This document shows positions 27,340 to 35,737 of a DNA stretch of 64,000 nucleotides, one piece after another (position 1 is the stretch's first letter; every line of letters starts with the position of its first letter). The notes beneath the pieces were generated by a model that was not told the DNA's origin, ran no database searches, and saw only the letters and a program-made list of their open reading frames with translations. Origin of the DNA: Flavobacterium sp. MK4S-17 (GTDB lineage: Bacteria; Bacteroidota; Bacteroidia; Flavobacteriales; Flavobacteriaceae); assembly GCF_009848495.1 (NCBI RefSeq), contig NZ_WWEP01000034.1, forward strand, positions 62,001-126,000. Direction: 5' to 3'. The translations under genes were made by a program, and so were the position numbers.

Positions 27340-27857
27340 AAGTGTTTCACGTGGAACGAATTAATAAAGCCCTTATTTTTAAAGGACTTTTACTGTTTTT
27401 GTGCATGAATTTATTTTCAGCATGTATTACGCCCCGCCATACAGTACAAATTAATGATTATATACTGTTACCAAATGGTAAGGAAATATTAGGGAAGGAA
27501 AAAGGGCTTACAGCTTTTGTTTTTGAAAATAATCCACGCAAAATACCATTTCATCAATTTGTTGGTGATAAATATAACCTGCCAAACTATACTGATATTG
27601 AATACTGGGTAACGCTGGATAATATGCGCTTTAAAGTATTTGTTTATGAAAATGCTGAAATAAATAAATATTTTAATACTTCAGAATTTATGATAAGTAA
27701 TATTGAACCCGATATGAATATAATAGGCTCCAAGGCACCATTTATAGCTTTATCAGTGATCAATACATATAACGAAGACTGCCTTGATGAAAAATCACTC
27801 TTTAGGAATATTACCCTAAAATATTTAAAACAATTAAAGGACGAATACATTAACTGA
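27336..27857 (+). CDS. Putative lipoprotein of unknown function
   Basis: A 173-residue protein with a hydrophobic signal and lipobox (LLFLCMNLFSAC, Cys near residue 30), so it is probably an outer-membrane or periplasmic lipoprotein. I recognise no domain in the remainder. The start is uncertain: the first ATG overlaps the mnmG stop by 4 bp and its first codons read KVFHVER because a parS-like site is embedded there, so a later start close to the signal peptide is possible. It ends overlapping the methyltransferase start by 1 bp. Confidence 0.68.
   Translation: MKVFHVERINKALIFKGLLLFLCMNLFSACITPRHTVQINDYILLPNGKEILGKEKGLTAFVFENNPRKIPFHQFVGDKYNLPNYTDIEYWVTLDNMRFKVFVYENAEINKYFNTSEFMISNIEPDMNIIGSKAPFIALSVINTYNEDCLDEKSLFRNITLKYLKQLKDEYIN
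27343..27358. promoter_or_regulatory. parS-like centromere site 3
   Basis: TGTTTCACGTGGAACG differs from a full parS consensus form only at the last base. It lies just after the mnmG stop, within the first codons of the lipoprotein gene. Confidence 0.75.
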
Positions 27858-28705
27858 TGGATTTTACCAATGCGCCTGTTTATATTAATGTAAAAGATTA
27901 CTCGGTTTCAGGTGAAGAATTTATGCTTTTGCTGGATGATGAATTACAGCTTTTAAAAACACATCCACAACCGGATTTAAATATACTTGGCAAATATTAT
28001 GAAAGTGAGGATTATATTTCGCATACTGACGGAAAGCGTTCCTTATTTGAAAAACTGTATCATGCCGTAAAACAAAAAGCTTTACGGGATAAAGTAAAAC
28101 TGCTTAATGGGTTTAAGCCACAAAAAGGAAAGCTGCTTGATATTGGTGCCGGTACGGGTGATTTTTTAGTTGCTGCCAAAAGTGCTGGCTGGGTTTGCCA
28201 GGGGATTGAGCCCAATGAAAAAGCCAAATCAATTGCTATTAATAAAGGGATTACATTTATTGAAGCAATAAAAGATGTTGAAAATCAGTCTTTTGACGTT
28301 GTGACCATGTGGCACGTATTAGAGCATGTACCTGATGTTGAGCAACATATAGCCGAATTAAAGCGTATTTTAAAACCTGACGGGATTGTGGTGGTTGCTG
28401 TACCAAACTTTAAATCCTATGATGCGGGCTATTACGGCAGCTATTGGGCAGCTTATGATGTGCCCCGTCACCTATGGCATTTTTCTAAAACAGCAATAAG
28501 AAAGCTATTTGCAGTACAGGGAATGGAAGTAATAAAAATTGCTCCCATGAAATTTGACAGTTTTTATGTGAGCCTTTTATCAGAAAAATATAAAACAGGC
28601 AGAATGAATTTTTTTAAAGGGTTTTTAATTGGCATGCGGTCAAATAATAAAGCCAGGCGCAATTTTGAATATTCATCCCACATTTATATCATTAAAAACA
28701 GCTAA
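27857..28705 (+). CDS. Class I SAM-dependent methyltransferase
   Basis: This 282-residue protein carries motif I of class I methyltransferases (KLLDIGAGTGDFLVAAK, near residues 92-108), FDVVTMWHVLEHVPD and LKRILKPDGIVVVAVPNF. The substrate is not readable; the sequence resembles the UbiE/UbiG-like group found in glycan and lipid pathways. It is the last gene of the DUF4175-ybeY-mnmG-lipoprotein cluster, with stop and start codons overlapping. Confidence 0.88.
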   Translation: MDFTNAPVYINVKDYSVSGEEFMLLLDDELQLLKTHPQPDLNILGKYYESEDYISHTDGKRSLFEKLYHAVKQKALRDKVKLLNGFKPQKGKLLDIGAGTGDFLVAAKSAGWVCQGIEPNEKAKSIAINKGITFIEAIKDVENQSFDVVTMWHVLEHVPDVEQHIAELKRILKPDGIVVVAVPNFKSYDAGYYGSYWAAYDVPRHLWHFSKTAIRKLFAVQGMEVIKIAPMKFDSFYVSLLSEKYKTGRMNFFKGFLIGMRSNNKARRNFEYSSHIYIIKNS

Positions 28706-28738
28706 AAATTAAAATAAAGCTTTTTCTGCCATTATTTT

Positions 28739-28770
28739 CTTTTAAGCAGGCTCTTGGCTTGGCTTAAAAG
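28739..28770. repeat. Inverted repeat after the methyltransferase gene
   Basis: CTTTTAAGC (28739-28747) and GCTTAAAAG (28762-28770) form a 9-bp stem with a 14-nt loop. No T-run follows, so this may be a stabilising hairpin rather than a terminator. Confidence 0.55.
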
Positions 28771-28786
28771 TAATAATTCGTTTTAC

Positions 28787-28811
28787 GGCTTAATTTTAAG
28801 CCTATTTTAAT
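28787..28811 (+). terminator. Possible terminator of the mnmG cluster
   Basis: GGCTTA / TAAGCC with an ATTT loop (28787-28802) is followed by TATTTTAATTT. It is a weak hairpin with an interrupted T-tract. The rest of the gap to the ompH-like gene is AT-rich with nothing else visible. Confidence 0.5.
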
Positions 28812-28945
28812 TTGTTTTATTTATTAATTTTTTCCAGACTATAACTAAAAATTATAATAACAGATTTGGCAGTAAATTGCTTATTGTGAAGTTTAATAAC
28901 AATTGTTACTTTTATCGAAATTTTAAAATAACCTAATTCTATACA

Positions 28946-29530
28946 ATGAAAAAATCTTTATTGATAATCGGTTTGGCCGTTACATTATTTTCATGCAACC
29001 AGGAACAATCTGCTACCGGATTTAAAACAGCCTATATTGATACTGTAAAATTAATGGAGGGCTACGAAGAGCTTAAAGACCTTGACGATAAGCGAAAAGT
29101 AAAAACCGAAGAAATGGGTAGGGAACTTGACGAAAGCGCACAGCAGTTAAGGCTTGATTATGCAAGCGCCCAAAACGAAGCAAAATCGAAAGGGCCGCAG
29201 TGGGCTCAGCTAAAGGCACAGGAGCTTCAAAAAAGGGAAAGGGAACTGGGCATGAGGCAGGAATCCATGATTAAGGAACTTCAGGACGAGTTTGGCGTAA
29301 AAAGGGATACCATATTGAACCAGATGAGAAGGCATATAAAAGACTATGGCAAGAAGAATGGCTATGATTACATTTATGGTACAGGCGATGCTGCCAGCGT
29401 TTTGTATGCAAAGGAATCTTATGATATTACAAAGGAAATACTTAAGGAGCTGAACAGCAATTATTCAGGATCGGCAAAAACTGAAACTACCGAAGCCAAA
29501 GAAGTAAAAGATACTGCTGCAGCCAAATAA
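28946..29530 (+). CDS. OmpH/Skp family periplasmic chaperone-like lipoprotein
   Basis: This 194-residue protein has a signal peptide with a lipobox (LAVTLFSC, Cys near residue 18) and a long helical OmpH/Skp region (LMEGYEELKDLDDKRKVKTE, EMGRELDESAQQLRLDYASA). Skp-type proteins hold outer membrane proteins during transit. Unlike classical Skp it is lipidated and has an Ala/Lys/Glu-rich tail. YIYGTGDAASVLYAKESYDI is a typical C-terminal feature of the Bacteroidota members. It is monocistronic with its own terminator. Confidence 0.88.
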   Translation: MKKSLLIIGLAVTLFSCNQEQSATGFKTAYIDTVKLMEGYEELKDLDDKRKVKTEEMGRELDESAQQLRLDYASAQNEAKSKGPQWAQLKAQELQKRERELGMRQESMIKELQDEFGVKRDTILNQMRRHIKDYGKKNGYDYIYGTGDAASVLYAKESYDITKEILKELNSNYSGSAKTETTEAKEVKDTAAAK

Positions 29531-29551
29531 AACAGCCGTTGGAACTATAAA

Positions 29552-29582
29552 AAAGCCCTGCAATTGCAGGGCTTTTTTTTAT
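29552..29582. terminator. Terminator after the OmpH-like gene
   Basis: The perfect stem AAAGCCCTGC / GCAGGGCTTT with an AATT loop (29552-29575) is followed by eight T. The flanking A-run makes it usable for the opposing DoxX gene. Confidence 0.9.
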
Positions 29583-29959
29583 AACCAGTTGAGTAATAAA
29601 ACAGCAGGTATAAAATAAATAGCTATAGTGCGGGCACCGTCATAATCCTTAGCAATGCGCTGGCCCAAAAGCAGCAGCAGTAATGTTATAGCAGATAAAA
29701 CAGCAGCTATAAAAGCAAATTCGGTGCCGTCATTTACAAGTATTTCTATAATACCTATAACAGAGAATGCACCTGCCAGTACCTCCAGCACCAGCACTGT
29801 AAAAAGTGCCTGTGGCACCTGGTTGCTTATAAAGGTTTGCGAAAAGTGCCCTTTTAGCCACTCAAGGTTTCCTTTCCAGTCAATTACTTTGTCATAACCT
29901 GATTGTATAAAGGTTATGGCAAAAAAAAGCAGTGTAATAATTATTGCCGATGAAGTCAT
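29579..29959 (-). CDS. DoxX-like family membrane protein
   Basis: A 126-residue protein with four hydrophobic segments and the DoxX-like pattern AITFIQSGYDKVIDWKGN, where the conserved S-G-x-x-K follows helix 1. DoxX-family proteins are small quinone- or redox-associated membrane proteins of loosely defined role. It follows holB by 4 nt on the same strand and is probably cotranscribed. Confidence 0.8.
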   Translation of the reverse strand: MTSSAIIITLLFFAITFIQSGYDKVIDWKGNLEWLKGHFSQTFISNQVPQALFTVLVLEVLAGAFSVIGIIEILVNDGTEFAFIAAVLSAITLLLLLLGQRIAKDYDGARTIAIYFIPAVLLLNWL

Positions 29960-29963
29960 AACT

Positions 29964-31112
29964 TTATTTTTTATGAATTAAACGTGTCAGTTTTATCGAA
30001 AGGTCAGTAAGTATTATTTTAGCATTACCATTACGTTCAATATGGTATATTGCGTCTGAAAGTTCTTTAAAAATATCATTTATATTATTACCATTTACAA
30101 AAGGAGCAAAATTTTCCAGCTTAAAATTGGCAACAGTAGGTTCAAGATAAACCAGTTCTTTAGCGTTATAATTAAGTAACATAGCCTGGCGGAACATGGT
30201 GATACAAAAATCAAGGAATTGTTTTTGTGCTTCGCGGCCTATACCGGCTATTTGCTCACTCCATGCTATTAAGTCCTGTATTGCCGCAGCATTGCCTTTT
30301 GCCCTGAATGCTGCGCGAACCCATTGCACAAACCACGCTTCAAAAGGCAGGTCGTCATCCGTTTTTTTCAGGAGGTGCAAGGCCTTGTTATAATTGCCCT
30401 GTGCCTGGTGTGCTGTTTTTAAGGCAGTTGCTGCATCGGTATTTTCACGTGAAACTAAGGCATCTGCAATTACCTGCTCGCTTAGCGGGCCAAAATGCAA
30501 AACCTGGCAGCGTGATAATATAGTCTGTAAAATATCATCATCACTTTCTGCAATCAGCAAAAAAATAGTTTTTTGGGGAGGCTCTTCCAAAAGTTTAAGC
30601 AACTTATTAGCCGTTGCAGTATTCATCCTGTCAGCCATCCAGATTATCATAACCTTATGGCCGCCTTCATAAGCCTTTAAAGATAACGCCTTAACTATTT
30701 CATGCGCTTCGTCAACACCTATCTGCCCCTGTTTGTTTTGTATATCAATCTTTTTATACCAGTCAAACAGGCTGCCATAGGGAGTCTCTGTTATAAATTC
30801 CCTCCAGTATTTCAGGAAATTAGTACTAACCGGATGGTTTTTTACTTCAGTATTGGCTGCTACCGGGAATACAAAATGCAGGTCAGGGTGCGAAAAATTC
30901 TGGAATTTTAAATTGCAGGCTGTATTGCCTGCTTCATTTTCTCCATTGGTGTTACCGCAAAGTATATACTGGGCATAAGCAATGGCCATGGGCAGCGTGC
31001 CAGATCCTTCAGGGCCAACAAAAAGCTGTGCGTGCGGAATGCGTCCTGCGTCGGCACTGGTTGTTAAATGGTTTTTAATATGTTCCTGCCCTAAAATTTC
31101 AGAAAAATGCAT
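29964..31112 (-). CDS. holB: DNA polymerase III subunit delta' (clamp loader)
   Basis: This AAA+ protein of about 382 residues is a clamp-loader delta' subunit. Typical segments are ILGQEHIKNHLTTSADAGRI at the N-terminus, IGVDEAHEIVKALSLKAYEG, ANKLLKLLEEPP and ILSRCQVLHF, which contains the SRC motif. The Walker A-like loop reads GPEGSGT, without the usual Lys, fitting a subunit that does not hydrolyse ATP. The ATG at 31112 is chosen over a TTG two codons upstream. A TATATTTG box at 31116-31123 lies only 3 nt before it, so the mRNA may be leaderless. A parS-like site lies inside the gene. Confidence 0.9.
   Translation of the reverse strand: MHFSEILGQEHIKNHLTTSADAGRIPHAQLFVGPEGSGTLPMAIAYAQYILCGNTNGENEAGNTACNLKFQNFSHPDLHFVFPVAANTEVKNHPVSTNFLKYWREFITETPYGSLFDWYKKIDIQNKQGQIGVDEAHEIVKALSLKAYEGGHKVMIIWMADRMNTATANKLLKLLEEPPQKTIFLLIAESDDDILQTILSRCQVLHFGPLSEQVIADALVSRENTDAATALKTAHQAQGNYNKALHLLKKTDDDLPFEAWFVQWVRAAFRAKGNAAAIQDLIAWSEQIAGIGREAQKQFLDFCITMFRQAMLLNYNAKELVYLEPTVANFKLENFAPFVNGNNINDIFKELSDAIYHIERNGNAKIILTDLSIKLTRLIHKK
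30441..30456. promoter_or_regulatory. Weaker parS-like site 4 inside holB
   Basis: ATTTTCACGTGAAACT contains the perfect 12-bp palindrome TTTCACGTGAAA (30443-30454), the core of the parS consensus, with divergent outer bases. It lies within holB codons. Confidence 0.5.
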
Positions 31113-31255
31113 AGGCAAATATAACAGAAATTAAACGATGTGGTGTAATTGGCATAGCCTGCTTAAGGGTTAATTTTCAACAGTCATTTAATAAAGTATT
31201 AACTAAAAAATATATATTTGCTTTTCCTGAATAAAAACAGCTAAAATTCACACTC

Positions 31256-32443
31256 ATGAGAACACTTTCCGACATTGATTTTAAAGGTAAAAAAGCAATT
31301 ATCCGTGTAGATTTCAACGTGCCGCTTGATGATAATTTCAACATAACTGATACTACCCGTATTGAAGCCGCTAAGCCTACTATTGATAAAATACTGAAAG
31401 ATGGCGGTAGTGTTATTTTAATGAGCCATTTAGGAAGGCCGAAAGGTAAAGAGGAAAAATATTCCCTAAAGCATATTGTGAAAAAAACGTCTGAAATATT
31501 GGGGGTAGATGTGGAATTTGTTAATGACAGTATTGGCAGCGACGTTGAGAAAGCAGCTAAGGAGCTAAAGCCGGGTGAGGTTTTACTGTTGGAAAACCTG
31601 CGTTTTTATAAAGAAGAGGAAGCGGGAGACGAGGATTTTGCTAAAAAGCTGGCAGCTTTGGGCGATGTTTATGTTAATGATGCCTTTGGTACAGCACACC
31701 GTGCACATGCCTCGACAACTATAATTGCAAAATTTTTTCCCGAAAATAAAGTTTTTGGAACGCTTCTTGCAAAGGAGATAGACAGCATTAACAAAGTATT
31801 AGGAAACAGTGAAAAGCCTGTAACGGCAATTTTGGGGGGCAGCAAAGTGTCTTCTAAAATTACAGTTATAGAGAATATACTGGATAAGGTTGACCACCTG
31901 ATAATTGGAGGGGGTATGACCTTTACATTTATTAAGGCTATGGGCGGAAAGATTGGTGATTCTATTTGTGAGGATGACAAACAGGCCCTTGCCCTTGAAA
32001 TACTGGATAAGGCAAAAGCCAATAATGTACAGGTGCATTTACCTGTAGATGTGGTTGCTGCCGATGGTTTTAAAAATGATGCAAATACAAAAGTTGTTGA
32101 TGTAAAACAAATTCCGAACGGTTGGCAGGGGCTTGATGCAGGCCCGGAGTCATTGGAAAACTTTAAAAAAGTTATTCTTGCGTCCAAAACAATTTTATGG
32201 AATGGCCCTTTAGGTGTATTTGAAATGGAAAATTTTGCCAAAGGTACTATTGCATTGGGCGGATATATTGCCGAAGCTACCCAAAACGGCGCGTTCTCTC
32301 TTGTGGGCGGGGGCGATTCGGTAGCGGCAGTAAAACAATTTGGTCTAGAGCCAAAAATGAGCTATGTTTCTACAGGTGGCGGTGCCATGCTGGAAATGCT
32401 TGAAGGTAAAACCCTTCCCGGCATTGCTGCCATTCAGGAATAG
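31256..32443 (+). CDS. pgk: Phosphoglycerate kinase
   Basis: This 395-residue glycolytic enzyme transfers phosphate between 1,3-bisphosphoglycerate and ADP. The family signature [14 protein letters not shown] is at residues 13-26, followed by [24 protein letters not shown], the [12 protein letters not shown] substrate loop and the nucleotide-binding [13 protein letters not shown]. Length is normal. A TATATTTG -7 element is at 31213-31220. It is divergent from holB and appears monocistronic. Confidence 0.98.
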   Translation: MRTLSDIDFKGKKAIIRVDFNVPLDDNFNITDTTRIEAAKPTIDKILKDGGSVILMSHLGRPKGKEEKYSLKHIVKKTSEILGVDVEFVNDSIGSDVEKAAKELKPGEVLLLENLRFYKEEEAGDEDFAKKLAALGDVYVNDAFGTAHRAHASTTIIAKFFPENKVFGTLLAKEIDSINKVLGNSEKPVTAILGGSKVSSKITVIENILDKVDHLIIGGGMTFTFIKAMGGKIGDSICEDDKQALALEILDKAKANNVQVHLPVDVVAADGFKNDANTKVVDVKQIPNGWQGLDAGPESLENFKKVILASKTILWNGPLGVFEMENFAKGTIALGGYIAEATQNGAFSLVGGGDSVAAVKQFGLEPKMSYVSTGGGAMLEMLEGKTLPGIAAIQE

Positions 32444-32537
32444 GGATGTTAAAATTTATACTATTAATCACTAAATAAAGTTACTATACATTGTTACTTT
32501 GCAATACGTTGTAATTTAACCGGTTAAAACGGAAATT

Positions 32538-34280
32538 ATGAATAAAAAAAGAACATTGTCCTTACTATTTTCAATTTTTACAATTGCTGCATTTGCACAG
32601 GAAAGTGCCGATAGTGCTGTTGCAGCACCTCAGGTTAAACTCTCTTATCTGGATTCAGTCAAATCCTCTTTTGTACGCTACAGCAACCTTGCCTGTATAG
32701 ACAGCCTTTGGATGAATGAGCTGGCTAACCAGGATTTATTTGAGGCAATGCAGGAGGATATTGAGAAAATAAATCCTGATGAAGAAGTGGACTATAGCCT
32801 TTCAACGCCGCTTTTGCAGGAAAGGCTTGCCAAAATGGATGCAAAATCACCGTTTCATATTGAATACAGCAAAGGGCTGGAAAACATTATAAAATCATAT
32901 CTGAAAAACAGGCCGAGGTCTTACGAAAGGCTTATGGCTATTTCAGAATATTATTTTCCAATGTTTGAGGAATACCTTGCCAAGTATAACGTGCCAATGG
33001 AGATAAAATATCTTGCGGTAATAGAATCGGCACTTAACCCACGCGCCAAAAGCAGGGTAGGGGCAACAGGGCTATGGCAGTTTATGTATCCTACAGGCAA
33101 ACAATTTAACCTTGAGGTAAATTCTTATGTTGATGAGCGTTGCGACCCTATTAAGGCTACCGAGGCGGCATGCCAGTATCTATCAAGCCTTTATAATATT
33201 TTTGGTGACTGGGATTTAGTGTTGGCGTCCTATAACGCAGGGCCGGGTAATGTTACCAAAGCCATACGCCGTTCTAACGGTTACCAGAACTACTGGAATA
33301 TAAGGAACAAACTACCAAGGGAAACCCAGGGTTATGTACCTGCTTTCCTGGCTACTATGTATATTTATGAATATGCCAAAGAACACGGAATCAATGGCAG
33401 GAAAGCACCGCTTACATATTTTGAAACCGACACGGTTATGGTAAAAAGGCAAATGTCCTTTAACCAGATTGCCAGCCTTTTGGATGTTCCGGTAGAGCAA
33501 TTACAATTCCTTAACCCTATTTATAAATTGGATGTAGTGCCTTATACTACTGAAAAGCCACACTATTTAAGGCTTCCTAAAGATAAAATAGGCTTGTTCA
33601 CTTCAAATGAAAATGCTATTTATGCCTACATAGATTATGAAAGCAATCAGCGTGAAAAGCCACATTTTGTAAATCAAAGGCAGGAGGTTGTATCTGCTTC
33701 CGGCGATACCAAAACAATCACCAAAACCAAGACGTATGTTGTTAGGAGCGGGGATAATTTAGGTGAAATATCCAATAAATACGGAGTTTCGGTTGCAGAA
33801 CTTAAAAGGTGGAACAGGCTTAGGGGCAATATGATTAAAGTAGGGCAAAGGCTAAAAATAGTTACAAGCACCGTAGTTGAAGTTCCCGCTAAGGAAGAAG
33901 CTATAGCTGCCAAAGAACCGAAAAAGGAAACTCCTAAAAAAGATGCAGCCAAAGAAAAAGATACTGTTACCGATAGTAAAACGGCTTTGGCGCAGGCAGA
34001 TGAAAAGGAAAAACCGGAAGCTGGAGAAAATGAGGCAGGACAAAATAGTACTGAAGAAGAAGAAGAAGCGGCTGTGGTGGCAACTATTATTAAAGAGCCT
34101 AAAAAATCAAGGCCGACTTATGAGGAGGAACGCCTTTATATAGTGCAAAAGGGAGATTCTCTATTCAGTATAGCAAGGAAACACCCCGGTGTAACTGTTG
34201 AAAACCTTAAAAGCTGGAACAAAATAAAGGATGAGAGCATCCAGCCGGGCATGAAGCTTAAGGTAAAAGCTATTAATTAA
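32538..34280 (+). CDS. LysM-containing lytic transglycosylase (MltD-like)
   Basis: This 580-residue exported protein has a signal peptide (MKKRTLSLLFSIFTIAAFA-like start) and a long helical N-terminal region. The SLT domain includes AVIESALNPRAKSRVGATGL, with the catalytic Glu near residue 164, then WQFMYPTGKQF and ASYNAGPGNV. Two LysM repeats follow (TYVVRSGDNLGEISNKYGVS near 403 and LYIVQKGDSLFSIARKH near 534), joined by a Lys/Glu-rich linker. It cleaves peptidoglycan and probably turns over or remodels the wall. It is followed 15 nt later by the DUF4837 gene. Confidence 0.93.
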   Translation: MNKKRTLSLLFSIFTIAAFAQESADSAVAAPQVKLSYLDSVKSSFVRYSNLACIDSLWMNELANQDLFEAMQEDIEKINPDEEVDYSLSTPLLQERLAKMDAKSPFHIEYSKGLENIIKSYLKNRPRSYERLMAISEYYFPMFEEYLAKYNVPMEIKYLAVIESALNPRAKSRVGATGLWQFMYPTGKQFNLEVNSYVDERCDPIKATEAACQYLSSLYNIFGDWDLVLASYNAGPGNVTKAIRRSNGYQNYWNIRNKLPRETQGYVPAFLATMYIYEYAKEHGINGRKAPLTYFETDTVMVKRQMSFNQIASLLDVPVEQLQFLNPIYKLDVVPYTTEKPHYLRLPKDKIGLFTSNENAIYAYIDYESNQREKPHFVNQRQEVVSASGDTKTITKTKTYVVRSGDNLGEISNKYGVSVAELKRWNRLRGNMIKVGQRLKIVTSTVVEVPAKEEAIAAKEPKKETPKKDAAKEKDTVTDSKTALAQADEKEKPEAGENEAGQNSTEEEEEAAVVATIIKEPKKSRPTYEEERLYIVQKGDSLFSIARKHPGVTVENLKSWNKIKDESIQPGMKLKVKAIN

Positions 34281-34295
34281 TATTAAATCCTGTAT

Positions 34296-35273
34296 ATGGG
34301 AAGAATAAAACAAATAATAAGTTTTGTTTTTGTTCTTTGTTTATTTGCCTGCGGGCGCAATAAACATCAGGATGAAATGTCTTCCAATGGAAATATAAAT
34401 GAGGTTTCCATTTTTATAAGCGACGTTTTATGGAATGGCGAGGTGGGCGACAGCCTGCGTAAAAAACTGGCTGCACCTGTTGAGGGGCTGCCACAGGAGG
34501 AGCCATTGTTTACACTTAACCAGTACCATGAGCAGACTTTTGACGGAAGCCTGAAAAGGGGAAGGAATATTATTGTTATCGACCAGAAAGCAAAAAGGGA
34601 ATATTCCTTTACGCGCAATAACTACTGCGCTCCACAAAATGTGGTAACCATTACCGGAAAGAGTATTGATGATATGCTGGAGCTTATTAATATGCATGCC
34701 GATGAGGTTATAAGAAAATTTAAGCAGACCGAAATAGAGGAAAACCAGCAACGTAACGAAAAGCTGGGGCTTTTGCCACAAACCCGCTTTAACGGGCAGT
34801 ATGGTATCGAGATAAAAATACCTTCAACTTATGGTTATGCTGTTGAAAACGACAGTTTTTTATGGCTTAAAAAGGATATACCCAGCGGCAACACCAACAT
34901 ATTAATATACAGGGTGCCTTATACTGTTATTGAAAGAAACAAGACCATTTTAAGCAATATTATTGCCATGCGCGACTCTATAGGCAGCGCCTATATACAC
35001 GGGCAGGAGCAGGGAACTTATATGGTAACGGAAGAAGCCTACTCTCCATACCTGTTTATGACAAGCTTTAAAGACAGGAGGGCTTTTGAAATGCGCGGAA
35101 ACTGGGAAATGGAAAATGATTTTATGAACGGCCCATTTATCAATTATGCCATTCGGGACGATGCCAACAGCAGCTACCTGATTATTGAAGGCTTTATATA
35201 CAGCCCATCCTCACCTAAAAGGGATTTAGTAATAGAACTGGAATCTATTATTAAATCAATCCGCTTTATATGA
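34296..35273 (+). CDS. DUF4837 family lipoprotein
   Basis: This 325-residue protein has a lipobox (FVLCLFAC, Cys near residue 19) and belongs to DUF4837, a Bacteroidota family of unknown function. Typical segments are VWNGEVGDSLRKKLAAP-like near residue 50, PLFTLNQYHEQTF and GIEIKIPSTYGYAVENDSFL. It sits between the MltD-like gene (15 nt) and a GNAT gene (4-bp overlap), so the three are likely one operon concerned with the envelope. Confidence 0.87.
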   Translation: MGRIKQIISFVFVLCLFACGRNKHQDEMSSNGNINEVSIFISDVLWNGEVGDSLRKKLAAPVEGLPQEEPLFTLNQYHEQTFDGSLKRGRNIIVIDQKAKREYSFTRNNYCAPQNVVTITGKSIDDMLELINMHADEVIRKFKQTEIEENQQRNEKLGLLPQTRFNGQYGIEIKIPSTYGYAVENDSFLWLKKDIPSGNTNILIYRVPYTVIERNKTILSNIIAMRDSIGSAYIHGQEQGTYMVTEEAYSPYLFMTSFKDRRAFEMRGNWEMENDFMNGPFINYAIRDDANSSYLIIEGFIYSPSSPKRDLVIELESIIKSIRFI

Positions 35274-35719
35274 ACCCGGAATTTAAAATAAAGCGTTTTA
35301 ACGAGCTTTCCTTGCAGGAACTATACAAAGTATTGCAATTGCGTTCGGAAGTGTTTGTAGTGGAACAAAATTGCGTTTACCAGGATGTTGACGGTAAAGA
35401 TGAAAAAGCCTTACACCTTTTAGGGATTTATGATAATGAAATTTTTGGCTACAGCCGCCTTTTTGCACCAGGCTATTATTTTGATGATGCCTCTATAGGC
35501 AGGGTAGCCATAGCTATGAAATTTAGAAACAGGAAGTGGGGGCACAGCCTTATACAGGCTGCAATACAAGGCATTTATAGTAATTTTGGCAAAGTCCCTA
35601 TTACCATATCTGCACAGTTGTATTTAAAAAACTTTTACGAAAGCCACGGTTTTGTACAGCAGGGCGAAGTATATCCTGAAGATGGAATACCGCATATACA
35701 GATGCATAAAACCCCCTAA
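35270..35719 (+). CDS. GNAT family N-acetyltransferase (ElaA-like)
   Basis: A 149-residue acetyltransferase of the ElaA type. The ElaA signature LQLRSEVFVVEQNCVYQDVD is at residues 22-41 and the acetyl-CoA-binding segment RVAIAMKFRNRKWGHSLIQA near 83-102. FYESHGFVQQGEVYPEDGIP matches the C-terminal conserved stretch. The substrate is unknown. Its ATG overlaps the DUF4837 stop by 4 bp. Confidence 0.9.
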   Translation: MNPEFKIKRFNELSLQELYKVLQLRSEVFVVEQNCVYQDVDGKDEKALHLLGIYDNEIFGYSRLFAPGYYFDDASIGRVAIAMKFRNRKWGHSLIQAAIQGIYSNFGKVPITISAQLYLKNFYESHGFVQQGEVYPEDGIPHIQMHKTP

Positions 35720-35737
35720 ACCCCAGATTATATTACC

